A stretch of 64,000 nucleotides of DNA from Agrobacterium genomosp. 13 str. CFBP 6927. GTDB taxonomy: Bacteria > Pseudomonadota > Alphaproteobacteria > Rhizobiales > Rhizobiaceae. Location of the stretch: assembly GCA_900012615.1 (NCBI GenBank), contig LT009756.1, forward strand, positions 2,549,466-2,613,465, given 5' to 3'. Numbering within the stretch: the first letter of the stretch is position 1; each line of letters begins with the position of its first letter. This document shows positions 29,547 through 37,788 of this stretch, in pieces. A program made the translations under genes and the position numbers. Below the pieces are notes generated by a model, which was given only the letters and a program-made list of their open reading frames with translations, was not told where the DNA came from and did not search any database.

Positions 29547-32264
29547 ATGGAACAAAGCCTTACGCGTTACATCTGGTCGCATACGAGGCGGCAGCAGCTT
29601 TTCATCCTGCTGATCGTCGCCCTGTCCATGATCCCCTATTTCCTGGCTTTCGATCTGCCCAAGCAGATTGTCAACGGCCCTATTCAGGGGGACGGCTTCG
29701 AAGGGGCAAACGCGACGCAGCTTTTCATGCATCTCACGGTGGATATTCCCTATTGGGGAACCGTGACACTGTTTCCGGGACTCGAACTCAACCGCATGTC
29801 GATGCTGATGGCGCTCAGCCTTACCTTCCTTGCGCTTGTCATCATCAACGGCCTTTTCAAATATTACATCAATACCTACAAGGGCCGCCTCGGTGAACGG
29901 CTGCTCCGGCGCATCCGCTTCGAGCTTATCGACAAGATCCTGCGGTTTCCGCCCACCCACTTCAAGCGGGTCAAGGGCGCCGAAATATCCAGCATGGTAA
30001 AGGATGAGGTCGAGCCGCTGGGCGGGTTTACCGGCGACGCCTTCGTACAGCCGGCGCTTCTCGGTGGTCAGGCGCTTTCCGCGCTCTTCTTCATTCTCGT
30101 GCAGAATTTCTGGCTGGGCCTGATTGCGGCTTTCATGGCCGCCATTCAGGTGGGCATCATCCCCAAGATGCGCCGCCGCCTCATCGAACTCGGTCGGCAG
30201 CGGCAGCTGAGCGCGCGCCAGCTTGCCGGACGCATCGGCGAAATGGTCGACGGCATCGGCACCATCCACGCCTATGACACCTCCAATTTCGAGCGAGCCG
30301 ACGCCTCCCACCGGCTGGGCGACATCTTCAAGATCCGCTACGATCTCTACCAGTGGAAGTTCCTGGTCAAATTCATCAACAACTTCCTCGCACAGCTCAC
30401 CCCCTTCTTCTTTTATGCGCTCGGCGGTTATCTCACTCTCAAGGGCAGCCTCGATGTCGGCCAGCTGGTCGCGGTCATCAACGCCTACAAGGAACTGCCC
30501 GGACCGCTCAAGGAACTGATTGACTGGGATCAGGCGCGTCAGGATGTCCAGGTTAAATACGAACAGGTCTTCGAACAGTTCGACGCCCCGAACATGATCG
30601 ACGAAAAAGTGCAGAAACTGTCGCCGGGAACGGTGGCGGCAATCACCGCGCCGATCGTGGTCACCAATCTGACGCTCGAAGACGATAGCGGCAGCCGGCT
30701 TCTGGAGCAGGCATCGCTGAAAATCGAACCGGGCGAGGTAATCGCCATCGTCGGCGGCTCCGGGGCAGAGGCGCTGGCGGATGCGATTGGCCGCACGCTG
30801 TGGCCGACCTCCGGCAAGATCAGCATCAACGATGTCGACATATTGGAACTGCCGGAATCGCTGACGGGACGACGCATCTCCTATGTGTCCTCCGACAGCT
30901 ATTTTTTCCATGCCAGCCTGATGGATAACCTGCTTTACGGCCTCAAACACGCCCCGCTTGCGGATAAGGACTATCAGGGTGCGGCGCTCGAACATCGCAA
31001 ATGGGAGATCCGGGAAGCCAAGATGGCCGGCAATCCGCTGATCGACATCAACAGCGAATGGATCGACTATGCCGCCAGCCCTGCGGGTGACGGCAGACCG
31101 GAAAACCTCATCAAGGCCATTCTTGCCGTTCTCGATAGCGTCGAGCTCTCGCAGGATATTCTGGAATTTGCGCTGCGTTCGTCGATCGACCCTCTGACCG
31201 ACCTGCACCTTGCCGCCCGCATCGTGGAACTGCGGCATGTCCTGCGCGCCGAACTGGAAAAGGAGAATCTCAGCGGCCTCATCGCGCCCTTCGAACTGGA
31301 GAGCTACAACAGCGAGGCGACGGTTGGCGAAAACCTGCTGTTCGGCACCATGCGCGACTCCACCCAGACGATCAGGACCATCATCGAAAGCGACTATTTC
31401 CGATCCTTGATGCGCGAGACCGGCCTTGTCAAAATCCTGTTCGAGATGGGTTACACGATTGCCGAAAACATCGTGGAAATCTTCGCCGACCTGCCGGGGG
31501 ACCACCCGTTCTTCCAGCAGCTCACATTCATGACGCCTGACGATATTCCGGTCTATCAGCAAATGCTGCAACGCCTTCAGGGCCGGGGTTTCGACGACGC
31601 CAATGAAAGCGAAAAGCGCGCGATGCTGCGGCTGAGCTTCTTTTACATCGAGCCCAGGCAGCGTTTCGGCCTTCTGTCACCGGAAATCATGAACCGGATC
31701 GTCGAAGTCCGGCACATGTTCCATGAAAACCTGCCCGACAGCCTGAAGAACGTGATCGAAATCTACGATCCGACAAAATACATGAGCGCCACCAGCCTCC
31801 TGGACAATATTCTCTTCGGCAAGGTCAGCCACCGCTATACGGACGCATCGCGGCGCATCACCCGCATTGTCGCGGATGTCATGCGCAAGCAGGGCGTTTA
31901 CGAGCGTGTTCTGGCAGTGGGTCTGGATTTCAACCTCGGCGCCGGCGGCAAGCGGCTCGGGCCGCTCCAGCGCCAGAAACTCAACCTTGCAAGGGCGCTG
32001 ATCCGCAAGTCCGATTATTATGTCTTCAACCGCCCTCTTCCCGGCCTTGATCCCCGACAGCAGGAGGAAATCGTCGAACGGGTCATCACATTCCTGAAAC
32101 AGAACAACAATAACCCCTCGATCGTATGGGTTCTGTCGAATGCAACGCTTTCGCGCATGTTTGGCCGGGTTATCGTTGTCCACCAGGGCCTGATCACCGC
32201 CGACGGAAGTTACGAGACTCTCGCTGAGGAAAACGGTACATTCAAGGAAATGGTCGCAACATAA
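29547..32264 (+). CDS. ABC-exporter-like membrane protein with degenerate, expanded NBD
   Basis: 905 residues. The N-terminal part (1-330) is an exporter-type transmembrane domain (hydrophobic spans near 18-36, 86-104, 170-206, 280-298; coupling-helix region 'LRRIRFELIDKILRFPP'). The NBD from about 370 is abnormal: the Walker A position reads VGGSGAEA (402-409, no GK[ST]), the Q-loop has Ser instead of Gln (VSSDSYFF), the signature is LGPLQRQ (804-810), Walker B ends YVFNRPLPGLDP (no catalytic Glu) and the switch His is Asn (VLSN). About 350 extra residues lie between Q-loop and signature and repeat a 'xDNLLYG' motif at 457-465, 592-600 and 750-758. It probably cannot hydrolyse ATP in the usual way. 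First of four co-directional genes with a cyclic-nucleotide theme. Confidence 0.88.
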   Translation: MEQSLTRYIWSHTRRQQLFILLIVALSMIPYFLAFDLPKQIVNGPIQGDGFEGANATQLFMHLTVDIPYWGTVTLFPGLELNRMSMLMALSLTFLALVIINGLFKYYINTYKGRLGERLLRRIRFELIDKILRFPPTHFKRVKGAEISSMVKDEVEPLGGFTGDAFVQPALLGGQALSALFFILVQNFWLGLIAAFMAAIQVGIIPKMRRRLIELGRQRQLSARQLAGRIGEMVDGIGTIHAYDTSNFERADASHRLGDIFKIRYDLYQWKFLVKFINNFLAQLTPFFFYALGGYLTLKGSLDVGQLVAVINAYKELPGPLKELIDWDQARQDVQVKYEQVFEQFDAPNMIDEKVQKLSPGTVAAITAPIVVTNLTLEDDSGSRLLEQASLKIEPGEVIAIVGGSGAEALADAIGRTLWPTSGKISINDVDILELPESLTGRRISYVSSDSYFFHASLMDNLLYGLKHAPLADKDYQGAALEHRKWEIREAKMAGNPLIDINSEWIDYAASPAGDGRPENLIKAILAVLDSVELSQDILEFALRSSIDPLTDLHLAARIVELRHVLRAELEKENLSGLIAPFELESYNSEATVGENLLFGTMRDSTQTIRTIIESDYFRSLMRETGLVKILFEMGYTIAENIVEIFADLPGDHPFFQQLTFMTPDDIPVYQQMLQRLQGRGFDDANESEKRAMLRLSFFYIEPRQRFGLLSPEIMNRIVEVRHMFHENLPDSLKNVIEIYDPTKYMSATSLLDNILFGKVSHRYTDASRRITRIVADVMRKQGVYERVLAVGLDFNLGAGGKRLGPLQRQKLNLARALIRKSDYYVFNRPLPGLDPRQQEEIVERVITFLKQNNNNPSIVWVLSNATLSRMFGRVIVVHQGLITADGSYETLAEENGTFKEMVAT

Positions 32265-32306
32265 ATCCAAGAAGTGGCCGAGGTGGAACAGGAACAGGGT
32301 AAGACG

Positions 32307-32762
32307 ATGCTATTCAAAGACGAAATTCAAATGCTGAAACGCGTACCATTTTTCTCGGAAATGGAACCGTCGAAGCTTAAACTACTCGCATTCGCATCCG
32401 ATCGGGTGTCCTATCACACTGGCGACGTGTTGTTCCGGCAGGGCGATGTTGGAGATGCCGCCTATGTTCTTTTGACCGGAAAAGTCGATGTTCTGGTCGA
32501 TTCTCCATCGGGCACGCTGAAAGTGGCCGAAATGACGGGCAATGCCATCGTCGGCGAAATCGCCATCCTCTGCGACAGCGTCAGAACGGCAACCATCCGC
32601 GCTTCGACCGATGTGGAAGCCCTGCGGATCGGCAAGGAGCAGTTCTTCAAGCTCATGTCGGATTTCCCTGACATTACCATCAAGGTCATGCGCGTTCTTG
32701 CCGAACGCCTCACCCAGACGACGACGGAACTGAGCAAAGCGCGCGCAAACGCCAGAACATGA
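32307..32762 (+). CDS. Cyclic nucleotide-binding domain protein
   Basis: 151 residues, essentially one CRP-type cNMP-binding beta-barrel with no HTH. The phosphate-binding cassette is intact: 'VGEIAILCDSVRTATIRAS' with Gly83-Glu84 for the ribose and Arg93 for the cyclic phosphate. ATG 32307 is preferred (AGGGTAAG upstream); a GTG at 32274, 9 bp after the ABC-like stop, would add 11 residues. With no DNA-binding domain it most likely acts by protein contact, and its adjacency suggests the ABC-like protein as partner (inference). Confidence 0.9.
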   Translation: MLFKDEIQMLKRVPFFSEMEPSKLKLLAFASDRVSYHTGDVLFRQGDVGDAAYVLLTGKVDVLVDSPSGTLKVAEMTGNAIVGEIAILCDSVRTATIRASTDVEALRIGKEQFFKLMSDFPDITIKVMRVLAERLTQTTTELSKARANART

Positions 32763-32859
32763 GCAGCAATTCCTTGCTACCGTGACGGGCGATATTGGAA
32801 AAATAAATGTCGCACCATTGCAATATAAATGAAATGCTGACTGAATAAGGGGTAAAGGC

Positions 32860-32880
32860 ATCCGCCAAAAAAGGGCGGAT
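32860..32880 (+). other. Small intercistronic hairpin
   Basis: ATCCGCC / GGCGGAT 7-bp stem with loop AAAAAAG in the 190-bp gap between the cNMP-binding and metallo-hydrolase genes. No T-run follows, so it is not a classical terminator. Confidence 0.45.
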
Positions 32881-32952
32881 ATAAGAATCTTTAGAGACAA
32901 CGGGCTTCATGGGAGGAAAGCGTGCAAGATTCCGTTGTTATTGGGGTGTGTC

Positions 32953-33813
32953 ATGGCGTTCGATTCCGACACAGCAAGTCGGGAAAGTAATAGAAATTTT
33001 CGGGTAAAGATCTGGGGTGCGCGGGGAACGCTTCCTGTTTCAGGTGAAAACTTCCGAAAATACGGCGGAAATACCATCTGCATCGAGGTACGATGCGGAG
33101 ATCACGTTCTTTTGTTCGACGCAGGATCGGGGCTGCATCCCGCCGGTCTGGCCTTGCGGGCGGAAGGTGTGACCGACGTCAACCTGTTCTTCTCACACTG
33201 TCATTACGACCATATTGTCGGCTTTCCCTATTTCAAGCCGTTTTATAACAGCTGCAACGATGTCGCCATCTGGTCTGGCCACCTCGCAGGTGCCATGACA
33301 ACACGGCAAATGCTCAGGGAATTCATGAGTCCGCCGTGGTTTCCCGTGCCGCTGGAGGTTTGCTGTGCAAAAATGGCGACGCGGGACTTCATGCCGGGCG
33401 ACGCTCTGGATGTGCATCCGGGACTCTCGATCAGAACCGGAATGCTCAATCATCCCGGCAACGCCATCGGCTACCGCCTGGATTGGGAAGGAAAATCCTT
33501 CGCCATCATCACCGACACCGAACATGAGCCGGGCAGCACCGACAACAATGTCCTCGACCTTATCAGGGACGTCGATCTATTTCTCTACGACGCCATGTTC
33601 ACCGATGAGGAAATGGGCCTTTATCGCGGCTATGGTCACTCATCCTGGCAGGAGGCGATCCGCCTCGCGAAGCTCGCGGGCGCAAAGAATGTCGGCTTCA
33701 TCCACCATGCCCCAAGCCGCAGCGACGAGGAGCTGGACGATATCGAAAAACAGGCAAAAGCCCTGTTCAGCGGCGCGTTCGCGGCCATGGACGGCCAGAT
33801 CATCCAGCTTTGA
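32953..33813 (+). CDS. MBL-fold metallo-hydrolase (PhnP / cyclic phosphodiesterase-like)
   Basis: 286 residues. 'IWGARGTLPVSGENFRKYGGNT' is the N-terminal signature of the PhnP/COG1235 group; the metal motif HxHxDH is His82, His84, Asp86 and His87 ('FSHCHYDHIVGFP'), followed by 'LNHPGNAIGYRL' (His), 'FAIITDTEH' (Asp) and 'GFIHHAPS' (His). All metal ligands are present. This group includes phosphodiesterases acting on cyclic phosphates and is related to class II cNMP phosphodiesterases. Next to a cyclase and a cNMP receptor, hydrolysis of a cyclic nucleotide is a plausible activity but not proven by sequence. Confidence 0.85.
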   Translation: MAFDSDTASRESNRNFRVKIWGARGTLPVSGENFRKYGGNTICIEVRCGDHVLLFDAGSGLHPAGLALRAEGVTDVNLFFSHCHYDHIVGFPYFKPFYNSCNDVAIWSGHLAGAMTTRQMLREFMSPPWFPVPLEVCCAKMATRDFMPGDALDVHPGLSIRTGMLNHPGNAIGYRLDWEGKSFAIITDTEHEPGSTDNNVLDLIRDVDLFLYDAMFTDEEMGLYRGYGHSSWQEAIRLAKLAGAKNVGFIHHAPSRSDEELDDIEKQAKALFSGAFAAMDGQIIQL

Positions 33814-33908
33814 GCATGATTTGACGTCGCCTGCGGCCTGATCTGCCCGACGGTTTTTCGAAATCCTGATCAACATCCTTCGCCATGCGGCGGGCATTCG
33901 AACACGCA

Positions 33909-33932
33909 CAATTGACCGGTCCGGATCAATTG
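33909..33932. promoter_or_regulatory. 24-bp inverted repeat upstream of the cyclase gene
   Basis: CAATTGA...TCAATTG arms enclose CCGG/CCGG, in the 215-bp gap before the cyclase ATG (about 100 bp upstream). It does not match CRP or FNR consensus spacing. Possible operator for an unknown regulator. Confidence 0.4.
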
Positions 33933-34028
33933 CTCCACGATATTGCCACGAGACGGCCTGCACTAAGGGGATTGCCACCACATATTACATGATGATTCTA
34001 CGCCGAATGACCATCTGATGGGATTTGC

Positions 34029-35723
34029 ATGATCCGTTTCTTTTCGGAGACCAATTTGAGACGCGCCCGGATTTTATCCGGCCTCATCATATTTGCTTTC
34101 GTCTTTTCCCATCTTTTCAACCATTCCCTTGCACTCATCTCCATCGATACCGCCGAGCGGGCGCGAAAATGGTTCAGCCTGATCTGGCTCAATCCCGTCA
34201 GCAGCCTGCTTTTTTATGGCTCGGTTGTGGTGCATGTCTGTCTTGTTCTGCGCTCGCTTTATCAGCGTCGAACCCTGCGCATGCCGCTTCGTGAAGCGCT
34301 CCAGGTCATATTCGGCCTGTCCATCCCATTTCTGATCATCGGCCATGCCGTCAATATCCGTGTATCGCATATGCTTTATGGCATTGATGTCGGCTACTAC
34401 TCGGTCATCCGCCGGCTATGGATCAACAACCCTATACAGGGCATGTGGCAGAGCCTCGCACTGATCGTGATCTGGGTCCACGGATGCATCGGCCTCTATT
34501 TCTGGCTGCGATACCGGGACTGGTATCCACGCATAGCCGGTCTGTTCATGACGGTAGCGGTGATGCTGCCGCTTCTGGCACTCCTGGGCTTTAGCGATGC
34601 CGGTCGCTGGCTGGCGGAGATTGATGAAAAATACGCCCTTCCTCCCGGGCTGACCGACAATACAATTCAGAAAGACGAACTGCCGCTGCAACGGGAAATG
34701 GAGACGCGGATCCGCTTCATCACCGGCGCGACGGAGACCCTGTTCGCCGGCGCGGTGATGCTGGTATTCGTGTTGCGCGGTGTGCGCAGCTTCCGGCAAC
34801 GGCTGACGGCCATCGAAATCCGCTACGAACATGGCGCACAGGCGCGTGTGCCGGCAGGGCTCAGCATTCTGGAAGCCAGCCGGCTTGCGGGCATCCCGCA
34901 TTATTCCGTTTGCGGCGGCAAAGGACGCTGCTCGACCTGCCGTGTCAGAGTTGTCGGCAGCAAGGGCCCGCTTCCGCCTCCCGGAGATATTGAGCAAACC
35001 ACGTTGAGACGTATCCACGCCGATTCGGATGTGCGCCTCGGCTGCCAGTTGCGGCCCACCCACGATCTTGGGGTGGCGCTTCTCGTATCGCCGCCGCAGC
35101 AAAGCGACCTGCCGCCGGATGCCCAACCCGCCCGACCCGGCACGGAAGAGGAGATCGCCATCCTCTTTTGCGATCTGCGCAATTTCACCACGCTTTCCGA
35201 AGCCAAGCTGCCCTATGACGTCGTATTTCTCCTGAACCGCTACTTCACCATCGTCGGTCAGGCCGTCGAACAGGCTGGCGGCCATCTCGACAAATTTATC
35301 GGCGACGGTGCCATGGCTCTCTTCGGACTTGGCGATAACGCGGAAAATGCCTGCCGCAATGCCATGAAGGCGGCCGCGATCATCCTGCGGGAACTTTCGA
35401 TCCTGAACGAGGGTCTGGAAAAGCAGTTTGCCGTCCGGCTGGATGTGGTGGTCGGCATCCATGCCGGCCCAACCATCGTCGGCGTCATGGGCTATGGCGC
35501 CGCAAAAACCCTGACGGCTATCGGCGACACCGTGAACGTGGCAAGCAGGCTGGAGTCCAAGGCCAAGGAATTTGGCGCCGCCATTGTCGTTTCCGAGCCC
35601 GCCATTCTCCAGGCGGGGCAGGAGATTGCCGATCTGCGAAGCGAAAAAATCGCCATTCGCGGGCGAAACTCGCAAATGAGGGTCTTCCTGCTGTCGAAGG
35701 AAGAGAGCGAGCGCTATCTATAG
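34029..35723 (+). CDS. Membrane adenylate cyclase with heme-type anchor and [2Fe-2S] domain (CyaC-like)
   Basis: 564 residues. The N-terminal membrane part (about 15-255, six spans) carries in-membrane or near-membrane histidines His28, His32, His69, His106, His114 and His151, like diheme-b quinone-reactive anchors. A plant-type [2Fe-2S] ferredoxin domain follows (about 262-355; Cys295, Cys301, Cys304, Cys339), then a class III cyclase domain (about 375-555) with metal-binding Asp382 ('ILFCDLRNF') and Asp426 ('IGDGAMALFG') and 'TAIGDTVNVASRLES'. Sinorhizobium CyaC is a studied redox-regulated cyclase with a diheme anchor, and this looks like the same class. It probably makes cAMP in response to quinone or redox state, and is last in the cNMP-themed group. 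Confidence 0.92.
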   Translation: MIRFFSETNLRRARILSGLIIFAFVFSHLFNHSLALISIDTAERARKWFSLIWLNPVSSLLFYGSVVVHVCLVLRSLYQRRTLRMPLREALQVIFGLSIPFLIIGHAVNIRVSHMLYGIDVGYYSVIRRLWINNPIQGMWQSLALIVIWVHGCIGLYFWLRYRDWYPRIAGLFMTVAVMLPLLALLGFSDAGRWLAEIDEKYALPPGLTDNTIQKDELPLQREMETRIRFITGATETLFAGAVMLVFVLRGVRSFRQRLTAIEIRYEHGAQARVPAGLSILEASRLAGIPHYSVCGGKGRCSTCRVRVVGSKGPLPPPGDIEQTTLRRIHADSDVRLGCQLRPTHDLGVALLVSPPQQSDLPPDAQPARPGTEEEIAILFCDLRNFTTLSEAKLPYDVVFLLNRYFTIVGQAVEQAGGHLDKFIGDGAMALFGLGDNAENACRNAMKAAAIILRELSILNEGLEKQFAVRLDVVVGIHAGPTIVGVMGYGAAKTLTAIGDTVNVASRLESKAKEFGAAIVVSEPAILQAGQEIADLRSEKIAIRGRNSQMRVFLLSKEESERYL

Positions 35724-35759
35724 GACAATCGGGCGCGCTCGCTGCCGGGCGGCGCGGCC

Positions 35760-36242
35760 TCAAATCTTGCGATAGAGAAAATAGCGGTCGGTCGGCACGC
35801 TTTCCGGCACCGGCAACGGTTTCAGCATGGGATGATCCAGTGGCAGACCACTGACCGCAACGCCGCCTTTCGCCAGCATAGCCGCGGCAAGATCAGGCAG
35901 CCACGTCAAGGTGATCGCATCCTTCTCAGGGTAGCCGGTACCGATATCGGCATGGACCAGAGCCGCTTCGGCGCCGATGAAGGCGGGAGCGGTTTGCGAT
36001 ATTTCGCCGATTACGAGATCTTCTTCCGGCGGGACGGACGAGGCATGTGCGCCCATGGCCCTGTCAAAGGCGACGATACGGCGTTCCGGAAACAGTTCCC
36101 GCAAATGATTGAACGTGCGGCCGTTTCCAAGCCCGATTTCCATAATCGCGCCTTCATTCGGGAGATCGAGATCGGCCTCGACATGGTTGAGGATATCCCG
36201 CTGCGCGGTCAACCGGCGAATGAAACTGTCCAATCTGCTCAT
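35760..36242 (-). CDS. Class I SAM-dependent methyltransferase-like protein
   Basis: 160 residues. 'GAIMEIGLGNGRTFNHLRELFPERRIVAFDRAM' is the motif I SAM-binding loop and acidic beta2 end; 'GEISQTAPAF', 'LVHADIGTG' and 'DLAAAMLAKGGVAVSGLPL' continue the Rossmann fold. It is short, with little room for a substrate domain. ATG 36242 has GGACGG upstream; ATG 36257 is the alternative. Convergent with the cyclase gene (36 bp apart) and downstream of the sugar dehydrogenase on the same strand. Substrate unknown. Confidence 0.8.
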   Translation of the reverse strand: MSRLDSFIRRLTAQRDILNHVEADLDLPNEGAIMEIGLGNGRTFNHLRELFPERRIVAFDRAMGAHASSVPPEEDLVIGEISQTAPAFIGAEAALVHADIGTGYPEKDAITLTWLPDLAAAMLAKGGVAVSGLPLDHPMLKPLPVPESVPTDRYFLYRKI

Positions 36243-36320
36243 AGTCCGTCCATTCATGAATGCCGGGCATTTCCAGTAAAAGCATGCAGCGATTTTGCTG
36301 GAAATGCCTGATGAAGCCGA

Positions 36321-37661
36321 TCAGGCCTTGATGATGTGTTTTGCGGCTATATCCCGGCGTGCAAAGACATTTCGCGTGTCGATGATCAGCGGTGCCCATT
36401 CGCAGAGAGCGGCGTAGTCCACATTGTCGTGATCGGTCGCCACGAGAACGGCATCGAAGGTGCCGACCGTCTGCTTGTCCCATGCAACGGATTTCATGCC
36501 CATCAAGTGGCTATATTCCCGGGTTTTGGGGATTTCCGCCACATGAGGATCGAAATAGGCCGCTTCACCGCCGCGCTCCTGGATGAGCTCGATGAGCTTC
36601 AGCGAGGGGCTTTCGCGAATATCGGGCACATTTTTCTTATAGGCGAGACCAACGACTAGCACCTTCGAGCGGCTCAGCGCCTTGCCGGAATGAATGTCGA
36701 GCGCTTCCGCGACGCGCCCGATGACATGGCGCGGCATGCCGGTGTTGATTTCGCCGGCAAGCTCGATGAACCGCGTCGGCAACTCATATTCCCGCGATTT
36801 CCAGGTGAGGTAGAAAGGGTCGATCGGTATGCAATGGCCGCCGAGGCCCGGGCCGGGATAAAACGGCATGAAACCGAAAGGCTTGGTTTTCGCCGCGTCG
36901 ATCACCTCCCATATGTCGATGCCCATGGCCTCGTAGACGACCTTGAGTTCATTGACGAGCGCGATATTGACCGCACGAAAGACGTTTTCGGTGATCTTCA
37001 CAGCCTCGGCCGTGGCGTTTGTCGAGACCGGAACGATCTTCTTCACCACCGCACCGTAGAAGGCGGCCATCAGTTTTCCGGCAGCCTCGCCATCACCGGC
37101 AACAACCTTTGGAATGGTCGAGGTCTCGAAATCGCGATTGCCTGGATCTTCCCGCTCGGGCGAAAAGCCGATGAAGAAATCAACGCCGGAGACAAGCCCG
37201 GTGCTTTCCAGAATGGTCTTTACCACCCCATCGGTCGTACCGGGATAGGTAGTCGATTCCAGAACGACGAGCTGCCCCTTGCGAAGATGGGCGGCAATAT
37301 CCCGGCAGGTCTTTTCGACATAGGAAAGGTCCGGCTCGCGATATTTCGTCAAGGGCGTCGGCACGCAGATGGCGATCACATCGCATTCTGCCAGTCGGGA
37401 AAAATCGCAGGTGGCAACAAAGCCGTCATCACGCCTGACGTCTGAAAGCACCTCATCCGACACAGCCTCAATATAGCTGCGGCCCACTTCGATCGCGGTA
37501 ATTTTGCCGGGGTCTATATCGAAACCGACAACCTTGAAACCGGCCCTGGCGATCGTCATGGCAAGCGGCAGGCCCACGTAGCCAAGGCCGATCACGCCCG
37601 CTTTGGCGCTTTTGTTTTCGATGCTGGAAAGCAGGTTTTGGGAAATGTCTGGGGAAGTCAA
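36321..37661 (-). CDS. Nucleotide-sugar 6-dehydrogenase (UDP-ManNAc/GlcNAc dehydrogenase type)
   Basis: 446 residues. N-terminal NAD fold 'AGVIGLGYVGLPLAMTIARAG', catalytic Cys277 in 'GPGLGGHCIPIDPFYL', Lys222 in the central helix, and C-terminal UDP-binding domain 'VLVVGLAYKKNVPDIRESPSLKLIE'. It oxidises C6 of a UDP-sugar to the uronate; the sequence style is WecC/TviB rather than UDP-glucose Ugd. The start must be TTG 37661 (GGAG upstream; TGA three codons before; no ATG until residue 35). It supplies a uronic acid to a surface polysaccharide, consistent with the glycosyltransferases around it. Confidence 0.92.
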   Translation of the reverse strand: MTSPDISQNLLSSIENKSAKAGVIGLGYVGLPLAMTIARAGFKVVGFDIDPGKITAIEVGRSYIEAVSDEVLSDVRRDDGFVATCDFSRLAECDVIAICVPTPLTKYREPDLSYVEKTCRDIAAHLRKGQLVVLESTTYPGTTDGVVKTILESTGLVSGVDFFIGFSPEREDPGNRDFETSTIPKVVAGDGEAAGKLMAAFYGAVVKKIVPVSTNATAEAVKITENVFRAVNIALVNELKVVYEAMGIDIWEVIDAAKTKPFGFMPFYPGPGLGGHCIPIDPFYLTWKSREYELPTRFIELAGEINTGMPRHVIGRVAEALDIHSGKALSRSKVLVVGLAYKKNVPDIRESPSLKLIELIQERGGEAAYFDPHVAEIPKTREYSHLMGMKSVAWDKQTVGTFDAVLVATDHDNVDYAALCEWAPLIIDTRNVFARRDIAAKHIIKA

Positions 37662-37788
37662 AGCGTGTCACGCTCCGCGCATGTGCAAAAGATGCCTTTC
37701 AGTTGGGCAAGAATGGCCGGGCTGTCAAGACTGCGCCCTTTCAAATTCCGGTTGACGCCGCAGCCGCGACCAACGCACAACCATCGGC

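Noticed and set aside
29532-31571. A 679-codon antisense frame opposite the ABC-like gene
   Set aside because: Asp/Arg/Glu-rich composition of a shadow frame; the + strand frame has transmembrane and NBD-like structure.
29547-32264. Idea that the ABC-like gene is a pseudogene
   Set aside because: The frame is uninterrupted over 905 codons, keeps transmembrane spans and repeated motifs, and sits in a tidy gene group; decay would be expected to bring stops or frameshifts.
33909-33932. FNR or CRP site before the cyclase
   Set aside because: The arms are too far apart for FNR (TTGAT-N4-ATCAA) and lack the TGTGA core of CRP.
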